Source: Musa acuminata AAA Group
Taxonomy: Eukaryota > Streptophyta > Magnoliopsida > Zingiberales > Musaceae
Assembly (NCBI RefSeq): GCF_036884655.1
Contig: NC_088337.1
Location: 30,285,001 to 30,349,000, forward strand
Direction: 5' to 3'
DNA: 64,000 nucleotides
Below the pieces are notes generated by a model, which was not told the origin of the DNA, did not search any database, and saw only the letters and a program-made list of their open reading frames with translations. Positions 17,252-30,393 of this stretch are shown one piece after another. A program made the position numbers and the translations under genes. How positions within the stretch are numbered: position 1 is the stretch's first letter; each line of letters opens with the position of its first letter.

Positions 17252-19874
17252 ATGAGGATGGGGGGCGGGGCAAAACCCTACTCCGACGTGTGGAAGCTGT
17301 GCCAGCCATGTTGGAAGCGGATTAACTTCGTTCCCCTGGTCGTCGTCGCCATGTTCTGCTCCGCCTCGTACTTGCTCGGCATCTGGCAGCACATCGGTGG
17401 CGCCACAGTACTTACCGCTATCTCCTGCGACAGGAAGGCCACCGACGCCTCGTTCGTCGTAGGCGGCGCGCCGACGCTGGACTTCGCCGCACACCACGCG
17501 GCCGACGAGTCCGACGCGGCGATACCGGCGGCGCGGGAGTTCACCGCCTGCGACGCAAAGTACTCCGAGTACACGCCCTGCGAGGACCGGGACCGGTCGC
17601 TGCGGTTCGACCGCGACCGGCTGATCTACCGGGAGCGGCACTGCCCGGAGAAGGGGGAGCTCCTCAAGTGCCTGGTCCCGGCGCCGGCGGGGTACAGGAA
17701 CCCATTCCCGTGGCCGGCAAGCAGGGACGCCGCGTGGTTCGCGAACGTGCCGCACAATGAGCTCACGGTCGAGAAGGCGGTCCAAAACTGGATCCGGGTC
17801 GACAGGGACAAGTTCCTGTTCCCCGGCGGAGGAACCATGTTCCCGGACGGCGCCGACGCGTACATCGACGACATCGACCGGCTCATTCCGCTGCGTGATG
17901 GGTCCATCCGGACGGCCATAGACACCGGCTGCGGGGTGAGTGTTCCCAACTGCTCTCCTTCTTCCCATGTTCTCATCGGCTCCTCTTGCTTCAGTGACCA
18001 ACGTGGCAGTGGGATCGGGGCAGTCAACCCGATTCCCCGCTAAAGCTTGGATTTTGGGCATAAAGAAGAGAAAAAGATCTCGTTTTGTGAGCGTGGAGTG
18101 GTATTTCTGTCGTCAATCAACCAGCAATTTGATTGATAATTTCATCCAATCTGTTCAATAAAAAAATATAGCACCAAAAATTACCTTCTTTTTACTTCAA
18201 AATTGGCGGGATTTCTGCTTCGTTTCCACTAGTGTTCTTCATCGGATTCACTCGTGAGTCAAAGTCAACTCTCGTTGTTGAGGTGCTGGTTCGCCGAGTC
18301 AACTCGGTGACTCGTACGTGCCATAGCAACTCACCAACCTTCTTCTCGGTAGCAATGGTGACTCTCGAGGCTGTGTCTCCTGACTTCGTTTATTTGGCCA
18401 CGGCGAGTGCAGGTGGCGAGCTGGGGAGCTTACCTTCTATCACGCAACATTCTAACGATGTCCTTTGCGCCGAGGGACTCCCACGAGGCCCAAGTCCAGT
18501 TCGCGCTGGAGCGCGGCGTCCCAGCCATGATCGGTGTGCTCGCCTCCAACCGCCTCCCCTACCCCTCCAGGGCGTTCGACATGGCTCATTGCTCTCGGTG
18601 CCTCATCCCATGGCATCTCTACGGTAACCATATCCACTCCTTTCACCTCTGAATCCTCCTTCTTTGCCATCTCGCTCTTAGAAGTTTGGTTAATATATGC
18701 AAACAGATGGGCAGTACTTGATCGAAGTCGACCGCGTCTTGCGACCTGGTGGCTACTGGATCCTGTCGGGACCGCCGATCAACTGGAAGCGGCAGTGGAA
18801 GGGGTGGAAGAGAACCGAGGCGGACTTGAGCGCCGAGCAATCTGTCATCGAAGCCGTCGCCAGGAGCCTCTGCTGGAAGAAGCTGAGGGAGAAGGAAGAC
18901 ATTGCAGTTTGGCAGAAACCAACCAATCACATCCACTGCAAAGCCAGTAGGAAGGTCATCAAGTCACCGCAGTTCTGCCAAGGTCAGAATCCTGACGCCG
19001 CTTGGTATACCAAGATGGAGACTTGCATCACACCCCTGCCCGAGGTGACCGGCATCAGAGAGATCGCCGGCGGGGAACTGAAGAAGTGGCCCGAGAGACT
19101 GACGGCGGTGCCACCAAGGATTGCTAGTGGAAGCCCGGATGGAGTTACACCAGAAACGTTTAGGCAAGACACCGAGCTATGGAAGAAGAGACTCGGGTAC
19201 TACAGGACAGTGATCAACCAGCTGGGGCAGAAGGGTAGATATCGGAATCTGCTCGACATGAACGCTAAGTTTGGTGGGTTTGCTGCCGCCCTAATTGATG
19301 ACCCAGTTTGGGTCATGAACGTCGTCCCGACCGCGGCCAACACCAACACACTCGGAGTCATCTACGAGCGCGGGCTGATCGGAACCTATCAGGACTGGTG
19401 AGTTCCAATCAAACCGAGTTGTCTACCGCCGGTCTCATGCGCTTCTGCTGCTACATGTCAATTCATTGCAGGTGCGAGGCAATGTCTACATACCCGAGGA
19501 CATATGATCTCCTTCATGCAGATTGGGTGTTCAGTCTCTACAAGGGCAGGTACAGAGGATTATAATTCTGCTCTTCTCAGTTCTACCTCTGCCTTGGTTC
19601 CAAGTTACAGTGCTGGTTTCTGCTGCACAGATGTGAAATGGAAGACATACTGTTGGAGATGGATCGAATCCTTAGGCCCGAGGGGACGGTGATCGTTAGG
19701 GACGACGTCGATGTCTTAATTAAGATCAAGAGCGTCACGGATGGAATGAGATGGGATAGCGAAATCGCCGATCACGAAGACGGCCCGCATCAGAGGGAGA
19801 AGCTTCTTGTGGTGGTGAAGACGTATTGGACAGCACCAGACCAAAACCAAGAACAGCCAAACGGATCTGCCTAG
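17252..19874 (+). CDS. PMT2-like probable methyltransferase (DUF248)
   Basis: Exons 17252-17935, 18413-18623, 18707-19397, 19472-19549 and 19631-19874 join to 635 residues; all introns are GT-AG and phases close. It is a type II Golgi membrane protein of the plant PMT/QUA2 family, putative S-adenosylmethionine-dependent methyltransferases linked to pectin. A short cytosolic end is followed by one membrane segment ([20 protein letters not shown], about residues 26-45) and a lumenal domain. The first SAM motif is [14 protein letters not shown] (about residue 224), followed by [20 protein letters not shown] second methyltransferase-like half has [15 protein letters not shown] and [13 protein letters not shown]. 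Length and motifs fit PMT2/PMT14-type proteins. The start could also be the ATG at 17258. Activity is inferred from family only. Confidence 0.93.
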
Positions 19875-20631
19875 CATTCATTTTCTATATTTCTTTCAGC
19901 CTATAATTTTGTGGAGCTGACATTAACAGTAGAAAGTGAATCTCTAGCTTGCATATTCCATTTGATGAGGATTTGAGGTTTCTTATCATCATGCTATTCG
20001 ATATTTCAGCAGCAATAATAGCAGAATTGTGGGTCTGCCAACTCTTCTAATCTCTCATCGCCATACATCTCTCTGTTGACAGAAGGAAGAGTGGTTGAGA
20101 GTCTCTGTCTTCCTTGTTTTTGTCCTTGTTGGTGCAGGGTGCTCCTCGACCAGGACACAGAATAAAGTGTGTCTTGCCCATGGCTACAGACGCCATATTT
20201 GAATGGTCCAAGACACATCGATTATTAGACAAGCTAACGTGTTTTTGATGTAACATGACAGACTTTGTTAGAGGTCAAACACTGAAGAGCTTGTGGGAAG
20301 TGACGATCTTGGGCCATGCAAACCATTTAGGTTAACTACAGCTGCCTGATAGAGACTGTCATGTGCGACATCTGAGTGGAAAATGGAGCATTAGAGGAAC
20401 TGTACTTTTAATGGTAGGGATTCTTCTGTCTTGGGGACAGCAATTGGCTCGCATTACGTTGCTTTTTGCCATGCAATGAACATGGAGGGCCACCAACACC
20501 TATTAAACTTAAATTAATCGAAATCAGGAAATGATAGTTTGGATCCGATTCCTAGAATTAAAATTTAAATTGAAAGTTCTAGTTCTATCCAAATCAACTA
20601 AAAAAAGATTAAGGTGTAAATGAATTCAAAG
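19875..20631 (+). other. 3' flank of methyltransferase gene
   Basis: Probable 3' UTR and spacer. No further ORF or RNA gene is supported. Confidence 0.5.
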
Positions 20632-20674
20632 ATGTGAGAGAGAGAGGTGATTAAGGTGTAAATGAATTCAAAGA

Positions 20675-20713
<39 letters not shown>
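20632..20713. repeat. (GA)n microsatellite with local duplication
   Basis: Two GA runs separated by a repeat of the sequence gattaaggtgtaaatgaattc; the second run is about 17 GA units long. This suggests slippage plus a 40-bp-scale duplication. Confidence 0.9.
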
Positions 20714-20714
<1 letters not shown>

Positions 20715-21537
20715 GACTTCTCTCTCATTTCGGTGCCTCTAAGCTTGTTTCATGTACAACCCAGCCGCAACTCATGTACTAATCAAAGATGAACTAATCA
20801 TAGAGGCGTACTGGAAGCATAAGTCTCAGTTGCAATATAAACATGACAGGCTCGTGCACACAAATGATATACAACCAATGATTCTTGGATCAACCACGTA
20901 AATCCTTCTGCACAGTTTGTTGCCTCCCGCTTTTCTCTTTTTTGTTCTTTTATAACTTAGCTAGAAGGACTTCAATCAATTGGATTAGGTTAGGAACTTT
21001 TTACTGGTTGAATTTTAAATGAAGTTTTGTTGATAGAGTGATCGATGTTTCCTTTGTGTTATGATTAATGATAACAAAACAAGTCATGTGTTATTGGCTT
21101 TTACAATGATTTGCCAGTGACATTCGTCCTGTCCAATTTAGGTGATGATTTTATAGCTAGTTTAATAAGCCATTAAGATTGAAGGTGCTTTCAAGGTTGT
21201 AATCTGAGGCAAAGCGTTTGGATGATTCATCTCCGCATAGATTTGGTGGTTGTAAATTTGAATGCAAAAGTGACTTGGATCCTACACTCATACACGACAA
21301 TAAAAATGTCTGGGAATCCGTTGGAAGAATCGTAGACCATGAAATTACATCAAATTCCATGTGATGGTAGAACTTGTAGTCAATCACTCCAATATCCGGT
21401 AATCAATCTCGATCTGCTTGTAACCATGAACAAATAACTGGAACATAGGATAACACTCAAGTATAAATGTCTGATGAATTTTACAGAAGAAACATAAAAA
21501 ATCTAGGCATTACTCCTGTCGCCAAGTTCTTCTTTCT
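20714..21537. other. Spacer / 3' flank of rhomboid gene
   Basis: No gene recognised. The left end of the minus-strand rhomboid transcript probably lies within the last few hundred bases. Confidence 0.4.
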
Positions 21538-24500
21538 TCAGTTTCCGCAATTCCATCGAGACGTCGGCACACAACTCAGGTAGTGACACCAGTGACAATG
21601 ATCATTCCCATTCACTCCTCGGAATAGCATTACCAAGCCAACAATAAATCTGGCGAAAAAAGTAAGAGCATCGATTCAGATGTGAGCATCAATCTACTTC
21701 CTCAGCAACAACTTTATATTTGTTCTCAAAATAATCGCAATCATAAACAAAGTAGTCAAGAAAGCATCAGTTGCTAAAATTCTAACCTTGATTTCATGGA
21801 TCAAATGGACAGTGAGTTGTAACCTAGATTTGCACATGCATTAACATGGGTAACTCATGGCTCCCAACATTTAATTTCAATACTATTTTTATCATGTAAC
21901 AGAATAAATTCAGATACGAGTGTCATATAAAATTCAAATGAACAGAAAAATCTATAGAACTAAAAACAGTTATTGCATCCTTAATAACTTGCGAAAAATT
22001 CAATAACTATATAAATTCAATTTAAAACTCCTGCGGAGTTCTCAGTTCATTAAAATGCCATTTCTAAAATCATACATGATTTCTTGAAAGATCTCTATTG
22101 TTACAACCCTAACTCTAGCTCAAGGTTTGGAGACAGCTATCCATTTCTCGCCATCTGGCTCCTACTTTTCATGTTTATTTGTCCTCCGCTTTTGACGTCA
22201 GCAGTCATCATGTCAATTTGCTTCTTGTAATTACAGGATGAGATAAGAAAATCAATTGACAGCAGAAGTTTGACCGTCACGTACATCAACCACACAAGCA
22301 TCAAAGTCATCTGAGTTTCTCATTGCTTCTTTATTATCCATCTTTTCAAGGTCCAAAGTAATGAGATGTATACTTGCAGGCATTCCAATCAACCTAATTT
22401 TTAATGAGTGCCTAACTTTCTGCTAGAGTTAATGAGTTTGTGGATTGCCTAATTAATTTTCATGGCATTTTAGAGTGAATGTCAAATATTTTCTGAAAGC
22501 TGACCGCTAACATGTAAACAACTATGCTTGACTGTCCTATGGTAATCCCCTGGTATTTCTAATTCTACCTGGTAGTGGCTACATATATATAACCAACTTG
22601 GTTTTCGCTAGGTTAAATCACTTTGTAAAATATCCAAATCAATAATACGTTAATCATGATCTTCAATGTTCCCAGTTCACTCTAGGTGATAACCTAAATC
22701 ACTAGAATTTGGGTGTGTTTGTGTTCCAAGTAAACCACAATGAAATGTGTGGATCATCAACTCGAATAAGCCAGTGGTGAGTCACGGTTTTGCCGCAGAA
22801 ACATCAAATTCATCCATTACAAGGAGTCTAATAATACAAGCAAAGTGCTGATTTTAATATCTCTAACATGCATGGGAAATTGAAATTAGCAAAGCTTTAG
22901 TGAGAAAATGCTTACCCAGCAACTAGCAAAACCAGTGCGATCACCCCTAATATGTACTGGTATGCGATATATTTCGATTTAACCCGATCTGCAGGAGGCA
23001 GATTGCGGCGTTCCAACCAACCCAACCGAGGTTGGAGCAACAACACAAAGCCAAGGAGAAAACCTGTCAAAAATCCTCCAATGTGTGCATAATTATCAAC
23101 ATGTGGTAATATTCCAACAGCCAAGTTGATCACAATGATGACCAATAGAGTTAACATAGCAGCAGCCTACAAAAGAAAATGCCAAGAAAAAACTATGTAT
23201 CAGATAATTTGTAAAGAAAGAATATGCCACAGACAATGTGAGCTAAATAAATTGACTTGTACCTTGTTTGTATAAATGGTCCAGTTTGTGATTAGTTCTG
23301 ACAGCATTGCTCCAAGAAGTCCGAACAAAGCACCGGAGGCACCAACAGAAATACTATTCCTGATGAAAAGAGATGACAGAATGCTACCACCTAATCCAGA
23401 AAGTAGGTATATTATACCAATCCGGACTGCAAAGACGGTCATAGAAGCTTTAGCCCGGGAATGATATCACAATATGAACTAAAAATATGAAACAAAAAAG
23501 ATCTCACAATGCATAAAATACATCTAACATAGTGCTTACCAAATCCAAATTGCTGTTCAAGGCGAATCCCAATAAAAACCAGGCTTAGCATGTTTGCTAG
23601 AAGATGTATAAGACCAGCATGCAACCACATGCAAGTCACAAGCCGCCATCCTTGATGCTGGTGGACCACCTTGTCCCATTCTAGAGCACCCAACTTCTGC
23701 AATCTGGCAAGTCAAACGAGAAACAGATCCAAGTGTGAGTGAACACTTTCCCATATACTTGTATGCCTAATTACACTAAGGCACTAAAGACATGCTCTTC
23801 ATAAAAAATCAGCACCACTTGGAATACAAACATCCATGAAGAGCAAACATTGATGATAAGATTCTTTGGTTAATGCTGATAGCAGCGAGAAAGAGAGATG
23901 CGGTTAGAAGGATGTAATGAGCCGATTTCATCTATAAATATGGAAGATCAGGAGGCTATCCAGTGGATGTCATGACCATCGCTTGTCAAGGATATCAATT
24001 TCAGCAGCCTGATTCTAGCCACAGCTAAATTGTTAGTCCTCTGCAAATATGGCCTGCCAAAAAGTTCACATGAATCACTTGAAGCCTCTTTAGCTGTTGG
24101 CCATGCATTCTAGACCAGAATTAGCAGTAGAAGAATGCAGCCATTGAAATAAGCAAGCAGCGGAGAGAATTTTGATCTCGTGCTACCACCCATTAAACAA
24201 GCAGATATTGAAAGCGAATTTGGTGGTAGTTAATAAGAAAATGGGCGAATATTTATTTCCCACAAGTTGTTGTCCATCCAAAAACAGGACATAATGAACA
24301 CCAAAAAGCACTCAATTTCTACAGAAAAGAGAAAACATGAGAAGGAATAAGGATCTTCAAAAAATGGGGAAAAAAAAGTCAGCTTGACTTCAAATTTGTC
24401 TTTTTTCCTAAAAATTTGAAGAAATAGGGTGCATTTATCTTGTTAAATTACCCTCTTCCTTCCAGATCTATCACGTATGTGCAGTCAGAGCCAAACAAAT

Positions 24501-24881
24501 CGCAAATTTATCATCGATTGAACAAGGAAAGAGTGAGACGGGTACGGAAACAGGGACGTACGTCGAGGACGAGGGCCCGAAGAGGGGGTTCTCGCGGAGG
24601 GGCTGGAAGGAGAACCGGTGGAGGAATCCGGCGACACAGGAACCGTAGATGTTCCGGTGGCCAGGGCAGTTGTTGATGTACATCGTGGCCACAAACATGG
24701 CGACGTTCGCCACCACGACCAGGGGCACGATCCACGACGTCCACTCCCGCTCCACCGACGCCCCGGGATCGTAGTAGAACTGCGACTGGTAGTTCCCCGG
24801 GATGCGGTAGCCGTTGGCCACGGCTCCCCTGGTCTTCCCACTTGCGGCGGCGGCGCCCCTCTCGACGTCGACGGTGGACAT
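21538..24881 (-). CDS. Rhomboid-like intramembrane serine protease (RBL1/RBL2 type)
   Basis: Minus-strand exons 24881-24562, 23703-23540, 23426-23263, 23166-22916 and 21649-21538 give 336 residues with all phases closing. The protein has the secretase-A type plant rhomboid layout: a cytosolic N-terminus, first membrane segment ([20 protein letters not shown]), the GPSSSTLQKLGAL lumenal loop, [20 protein letters not shown], and the catalytic serine in GASGALFG. The catalytic histidine is in [14 protein letters not shown] seventh segment precedes the cysteine-rich tail [18 protein letters not shown]. Both dyad residues are present, so it should be active, probably in the Golgi. The ATG at 24881 was chosen because the family begins close to DVERG. 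The 1.27-kb last intron and 0.86-kb first intron contain nothing recognised. Confidence 0.94.
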
Positions 24882-25155
24882 GGCCGGTGCCGCTCTAAGC
24901 CCTATCGATCCCACGGATTGGCTACGAGCAGTGACGGGAGAAGAGGGGCAAAGGGTTATAACGAGAGAACAAACCAGAAAAACAACAGCTTTGCTTGGAA
25001 GAAGAGTAACAGATCGACAGATTTGGCTCAGATGAGGGGGGCGGGGGGGGGGGGAAAGAACAGCAGAAGAGAAAGAGACGGTGGTGTGCTAGTTTCCTCC
25101 ACAGCCTCTACCAAGACAAGACTCGACTTGGAATTGGGTTTGTGTCTTAAAGAGG

Positions 25156-25162
25156 CTTTATA
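25156..25162 (-). promoter_or_regulatory. Candidate TATA box of rhomboid gene
   Basis: On the minus strand ctataaagcc lies about 275 bp upstream of the start codon, a normal distance for a leader of about 240 bp. Confidence 0.5.
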
Positions 25163-26937
25163 GGCAAGTTAGTGTATGTAGCATGTTCTGTTTCCTTGTT
25201 CACAGTGTACAGCAAAACTTGCATTTTTTATCTGCTTTAACATTTAGCTTCCTTTACAGGCAATACTACTTTTTCAGAGGAATGACACTTTTTAGGCCCA
25301 AATGATGTCGAACATAAGCCCATATTAATCGGAGGAAAGAAGGAAGAAGAAGATGCCTGCAAACCGCGTGCTGTACGCTGTAACTCGTGGCGTCGAAGCT
25401 GCGTGTTTTGACACCCTGTCGTCTCTTCCTACCTCGAAAGAAAAGCCACACACTTGTACTCGATGCGTGTTGCCGGCTACGCCTGCAACTCGTAGCTTAA
25501 GGTTTTGGCAGTCAATGAGATCAATGGGTTTGCGCTCGGCGGTCAACACACTCGGCGGATAAAAGATTGGAACAGTGGCCGACCACGACTATCTCATCTC
25601 TTCCCAATCATCAGTCGATTTCTACGCGTCGAAGAATGGCGTTGGTTGGTGGTGGTGTGGAGGGATGCGATGTGTACGGATGGTTGGGTGATGAGTCGCT
25701 GAGGCCGTCTTCCCAAGTAAGCGAAAAGCTGGCCCGCGGAAGACAACCACATTGCTTTGGATTTTGCCGATATGTCTTGATCGACTCGATTGCAGTTCAG
25801 CAGTCTGAGCCCTATACATGAATGGGATTAATACCTCAAGAAAAATAATTGCATCGTGAGAGCTGCAAAAAGGAGAGGTAGTAAGGACAGCTCGATAAGA
25901 TCGATAAGAACAGAAAGGGAAGAATCCTAAGCCCACAGACGTTTGCCAAACTGCAACTGACGCGGTTTAGGTGGGACAGCTGAGGGAGGAGGAGCCATCG
26001 CTTCACGACTACTACTGCTGCTGCTGGTACGCGGTTTCCACGGGAAGGAACAGTAGCTGTCCGGGTTGGAGGAAATGGAACTCGCACGACCCGTACATAT
26101 GTGCACTTATTTCTTTCCTTGTGTTTCAGACGATTTCACGGGTTCTGTCGAGCACCCATAGGCGATTCCATTTTAAATCCTGTCCGATTGATGTGTAATC
26201 CATTGTAATTGTAATGATAATGGCATTCATGCCTCTCGTTACTATGAGTTATGGGGCGCAATTTCATGTTCAATTATTTGCTTTGCATCGACATTTTAAT
26301 CTGATTGGTTGTTCAAACTTTGGGGAAATATTAAGATATCAATCGTGATCAAGGAGTTGACGTAGAAGACAACGAAACATTTACTTGACATAGCAGACGA
26401 CTGAGTTGATAGTTGACACCATCTTGATCCTTCTCTGCTAGCGTGGCATTGCAGGTGGTGTATGGCTCTACATTGCCTCGTGGAAAATCATACCAATCCA
26501 CCCGTGCCTTACGAGATCGTATCATCTAACCTATACCTTATGAGATTGTACCAATTGACCCATGCCACGGGGATCGTATCGAGGGATTGTCCGCATGCAT
26601 ATACTATCAAAAGAAGTACTAGTAGTTTTTATCAATCATGGTCACATCCTGAAAGCTTGGTAAGTATAAAAATTGATTCTTGATGTTTAATATGGATCAA
26701 ATTTTGGATCTCGAAAAAATCGTTGTCCCCACTCAAAACTAATCGAAGTGTCAGAAAAGTCGAGTTGAAAATCTCTACCCAACACTAACTTGTTGTACAT
26801 GGCATCGAAGAAATCGAGCTCACTCAAGTCCCTCTTGGGACAACCTTGTAAGCTCATAGATCACCTCAAAGCGACCCTTGCCCTTATTTAACTCATGTCT
26901 CCCATTTTGCTTGGGAGGATTTTTCAGAGAACGATCA
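25163..26937. other. Spacer, no gene supported
   Basis: Mixed-composition spacer. Several open frames under 110 codons overlap each other on both strands and match no family. Confidence 0.4.
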
Positions 26938-27043
26938 TGCATTTTCAGGATCGAGTCGTATCGACTCTCAGCCCACGACATTAAAACTTATGCATTTTCA
27001 GGATCGAGTCGTATCGACTCTCAGTCCACGACATTAAAACTTA
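26938..27043. repeat. Tandem duplication of a 53-bp unit
   Basis: Two nearly identical copies (26938-26990 and 26991-27043). Each contains the hairpin-forming inverted repeat gagtcgtatcgactc. Confidence 0.92.
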
Positions 27044-29860
27044 TTCCGATTGAACCATAAAGGAGAGTCGAATACTCGTGAACATAGGCTCGTGCCATCC
27101 CTGCTTTCATGAATAATTCGGTCTGGCACTTAATTGTATGCTAATTTTCTGTTTTTCCCTGTAAAATTCTGGATGCGAATTTGAAGACGTGATTGGATTC
27201 AATGCAGAAATGAGTCACTCACAAGCCCAGGTTTTCGGGTCCGGCCCGAGCCTTATGTCGTGACCCGGTCCAGAGTTAGCCCACGGCAGTGGGTGGTTCT
27301 GAAGCAACAACAAAATCGCACGAAATCCTGCCGTTCATATCCCATGATGAGAATCTTAAAGGCATCAATCATGTCTTCGCACGCGCCTCAATGCATGATC
27401 ATGAACACGTATACACCCGGCATCATGAAGCATGGACACGATTTACTCCTCCCACTGTTCGAAGGTCCTACAAAAGGACGAACGTTAGCCGTCTTAGCCG
27501 CCCGTCCACTGTTCCCACCCGCCCAAAGTCCGAGAGTTGAGATTCCAAGTCCAATTTTGCTCCTCTCCGTTTCGATGTTGATCGCAAACAGTTTTGCAGA
27601 TGGAGACGCTCGAGCAGTGAAGCACACGGTGATGTCTTTGAACGAGGAACACAGAGAGGTCAAATCCAAATCTTCCACGAGAGAATGATATCTAATGTCT
27701 TTTAAGCCGATCTCACTGCGGGACGGGTGCATCCCTTGGAGCAGAGATTGATTGCACCAGCCTGGGCTGAGAGTACTGTCGTAGTATTCGCTGTCAACTC
27801 GCAAATGTGAACCGGCGATAAGCTGGCGGTGGAGGTCCCAAACCATATGCATTATAACCTTGTCTTCTTCTCGTTGACGGAGACTCCTTGCCCATGTAGA
27901 CTACAGACGCCATCGTGTTCTTCTCTCACTGGGTGCAGTTCCAGTCTTATCCACGGCCAACGTCCCCTTTGCGGGCAACACTTGCCAACCCATGACGGGA
28001 CCAACTGTGCATGGAAATCCTTCTCGTCTCACGCAGAAGTTGGCCCACGCCTGCAGGAAAGTTTCAGTGACAGCATGCCATGGAGAAGCGATGAGCTGAG
28101 GTACAGTGAGATGGTTGGAGCTTTGCGTGGAACTTAAATGGCTTCTTGTCGTTCATGTGCCACGTTATGGCATGTACTTTTGTTTGCCAAGGATCAAAGT
28201 GTAGAGACACATCAAATCACATACAGTGGATTACGGATTCATGAAGTTTATATGGATTGACAACGATCAAAGTGAAATATCCTATTGTCATCACCCACAA
28301 ATAAATATTTTCCGACATAGGTAAGATTACATGTTAAGCTTAAGGACAAAGTTTGCAGGTTTTATATTCGTAGTAACACGCAAGGAATCATCATACAAAC
28401 ATGCACGGAATTGAATCTGCATTCTCAAAGCATGGAATCGATGTGGGTAGACTTTTTGTTTTTCTTGATCTACTCAAATGGTGTGGACATCAGAAGAAAA
28501 AATCCTATGTGCATCACAATCATCGACTGTCGTTATGTATTGATTAGTCGGCCTGTCTTTTTTGCATCTTCTTTGAAATCATCTCAATTTTCTATTTTAT
28601 TATATGAACATAAACGTCTTGAAATCTTTATATTTCTCGAGGGGCATGTCATATAAGTCCACCATCTATCTCGAATGTTAGATATGAGTCGTATTCCAAT
28701 TTAAGCTGCACATACTAATCCATACTTCTTAATAGGAACTGATAGCCGACGAGGCCACCACTGGTTCTACGGTGATGGTGACCACAAGTTATCAAGGTAT
28801 GGTAATTCTTCGCTAATGACATTATGAATATAATTTAATGAAATCTTGAGAGAAGAAAACAACTTAGTGTGCATGCTTCCAACCACGAGGAATGTTTATC
28901 GAATCACAAAAAGAACTCGAAGAAAATTAAATGGATGGGCGATAAACATTGATGGACGCCATTGGTAATGACAAGCTGGTACACGGAAGGCACACATTAG
29001 ACGACGATCCTACACCCTTGATCCGGAAACCAACGGTAGTGATCGGCCCTCCGCATCCTGGTCCACTCATTAATCACCTGAAAGCCTCTTTCCCACCGAG
29101 CTTTGACCAGGCCATTAGGTGTTTCCCGAATCCCCCCATCGCCATGCCGCGTTCGTCCGATTAAGATCGTACGGTCGACAAGTCGAGAAAGTCTGTTTTT
29201 TTTTTTTGGTTTTTCGTCTGCTAATTATCTGAGAAAATTTCACTTTCTGTTACGCACGCATTGACTTGTGGTGGTGTGAAAGGAGTGAGCGAAGGAGTCG
29301 TCTGCTGAAGCGAGAGGTCAGACGACACGACATTTGGCTTTGGCTTTCTCCTATCGTTTTCTTGCTTCGCTTCTCGTCGCTTTGTGTGAGTTGAGGACGC
29401 CTGAGGGGAAACGGAAGGAGGGGGAGCAGACGAGAAATGCGTCGGAGCCACTGTCGGCCTGCCATTTCTATCAACTCTGCGGGCTTTTGGACTTCTTTCC
29501 AGTGACGCTGCAGTCGAGGAGAAGGGAGGGAGGGTGTGGCGATGGCGTGGAAAAGGGCCGCTATTTCGTTGCAGGGGAATATTTCATGCATATTTCCCTT
29601 AAAATGTCAAAAAATGTGGTGTTTCATTCCCATCATTGCTTTGATGTTTTTGCATAAATCTATAAAATCTCGTTTATTTGCATCATTACTTCCGAGGCGA
29701 AGCTTTGATTCGGTGTGGACTTTTCATCCGCCGTTTACGAGGACGACAGAGGGAACAGTCAACGGACCACTTTCTTACTTTGTTTCTACTGAGCTCACCC
29801 TTTCCTCTATCTCCCTAAAAAGATTACCTTTTTGTTTGATTTCTGCGGCATCGGAGTCCC
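27044..29860. other. Spacer upstream of the HD-Zip gene
   Basis: No gene recognised. A 154-codon minus-strand open stretch (27388-27852) overlaps a 142-codon plus-strand stretch (27260-27688); neither has a recognisable domain. The right part is presumably the HD-Zip promoter. Confidence 0.4.
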
Positions 29861-29864
29861 CACA

Positions 29865-29870
29865 TATAAA
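29865..29870 (+). promoter_or_regulatory. Candidate TATA box of HD-Zip IV gene
   Basis: TATAAA in ccccacatataaagatgg, about 525 bp before the start codon. The long leader would fit the 5' UTR intron often seen in this family, but no intron is defined here. Confidence 0.4.
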
Positions 29871-30393
29871 GATGGCCTTCCCCTCTGTCTTGGGCTCACC
29901 CACTGTACGCCTCCCACCATTTCTGAGCTTGTAAAAGCTCGGGTACTGGGGAAAAGGCACCCAGTCGTGGAGGGAAGAGGAAAGCTTGGGGTTCTGTAGC
30001 TTCTTTCTTCTGTCTCTGGCCGGGGTGGGTTGGGGTCACGGTGTCGCGAGGGCGCTAGTGTTTATGCTTGGCTTCCTTCTCTTTCTTTCTACCCCATAAA
30101 ACTTAGGACACCGAGAGGGAGTTGGAGGCATTTGTTCATGCCACAGCTGATGCTTTTGCCTTCTCTCGCCTATCCTTTAGATCTCTTTTGCGCTTTCTTT
30201 CTTAGTGTTTTCTTCCCCTTTTTTTAGATTTCGCTTTGTCCTGTTTAGTTGTTGCTGCACATCCCAGATGGATTGTTCGGAAGACGAGTGCTCTCGTTAG
30301 ATCTAGCACAGGCCACGGTGATCCTTGGAGGGGGACAAGGTGCTTTCGAAGGAGAAGGAAGCCACTTCAAGAAGAGCGAAAAGGACATCTTTG

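Noticed and set aside
17174..18061. Long minus-strand open frame of 295 codons over the first methyltransferase exon
   Set aside because: It is the antisense of a GC-rich exon with a conserved sense protein; the antisense product matches nothing.
24618..25163. Plus-strand 181-codon open frame opposite the first rhomboid exon
   Set aside because: Antisense of a conserved GC-rich exon and its leader, with low-complexity content.
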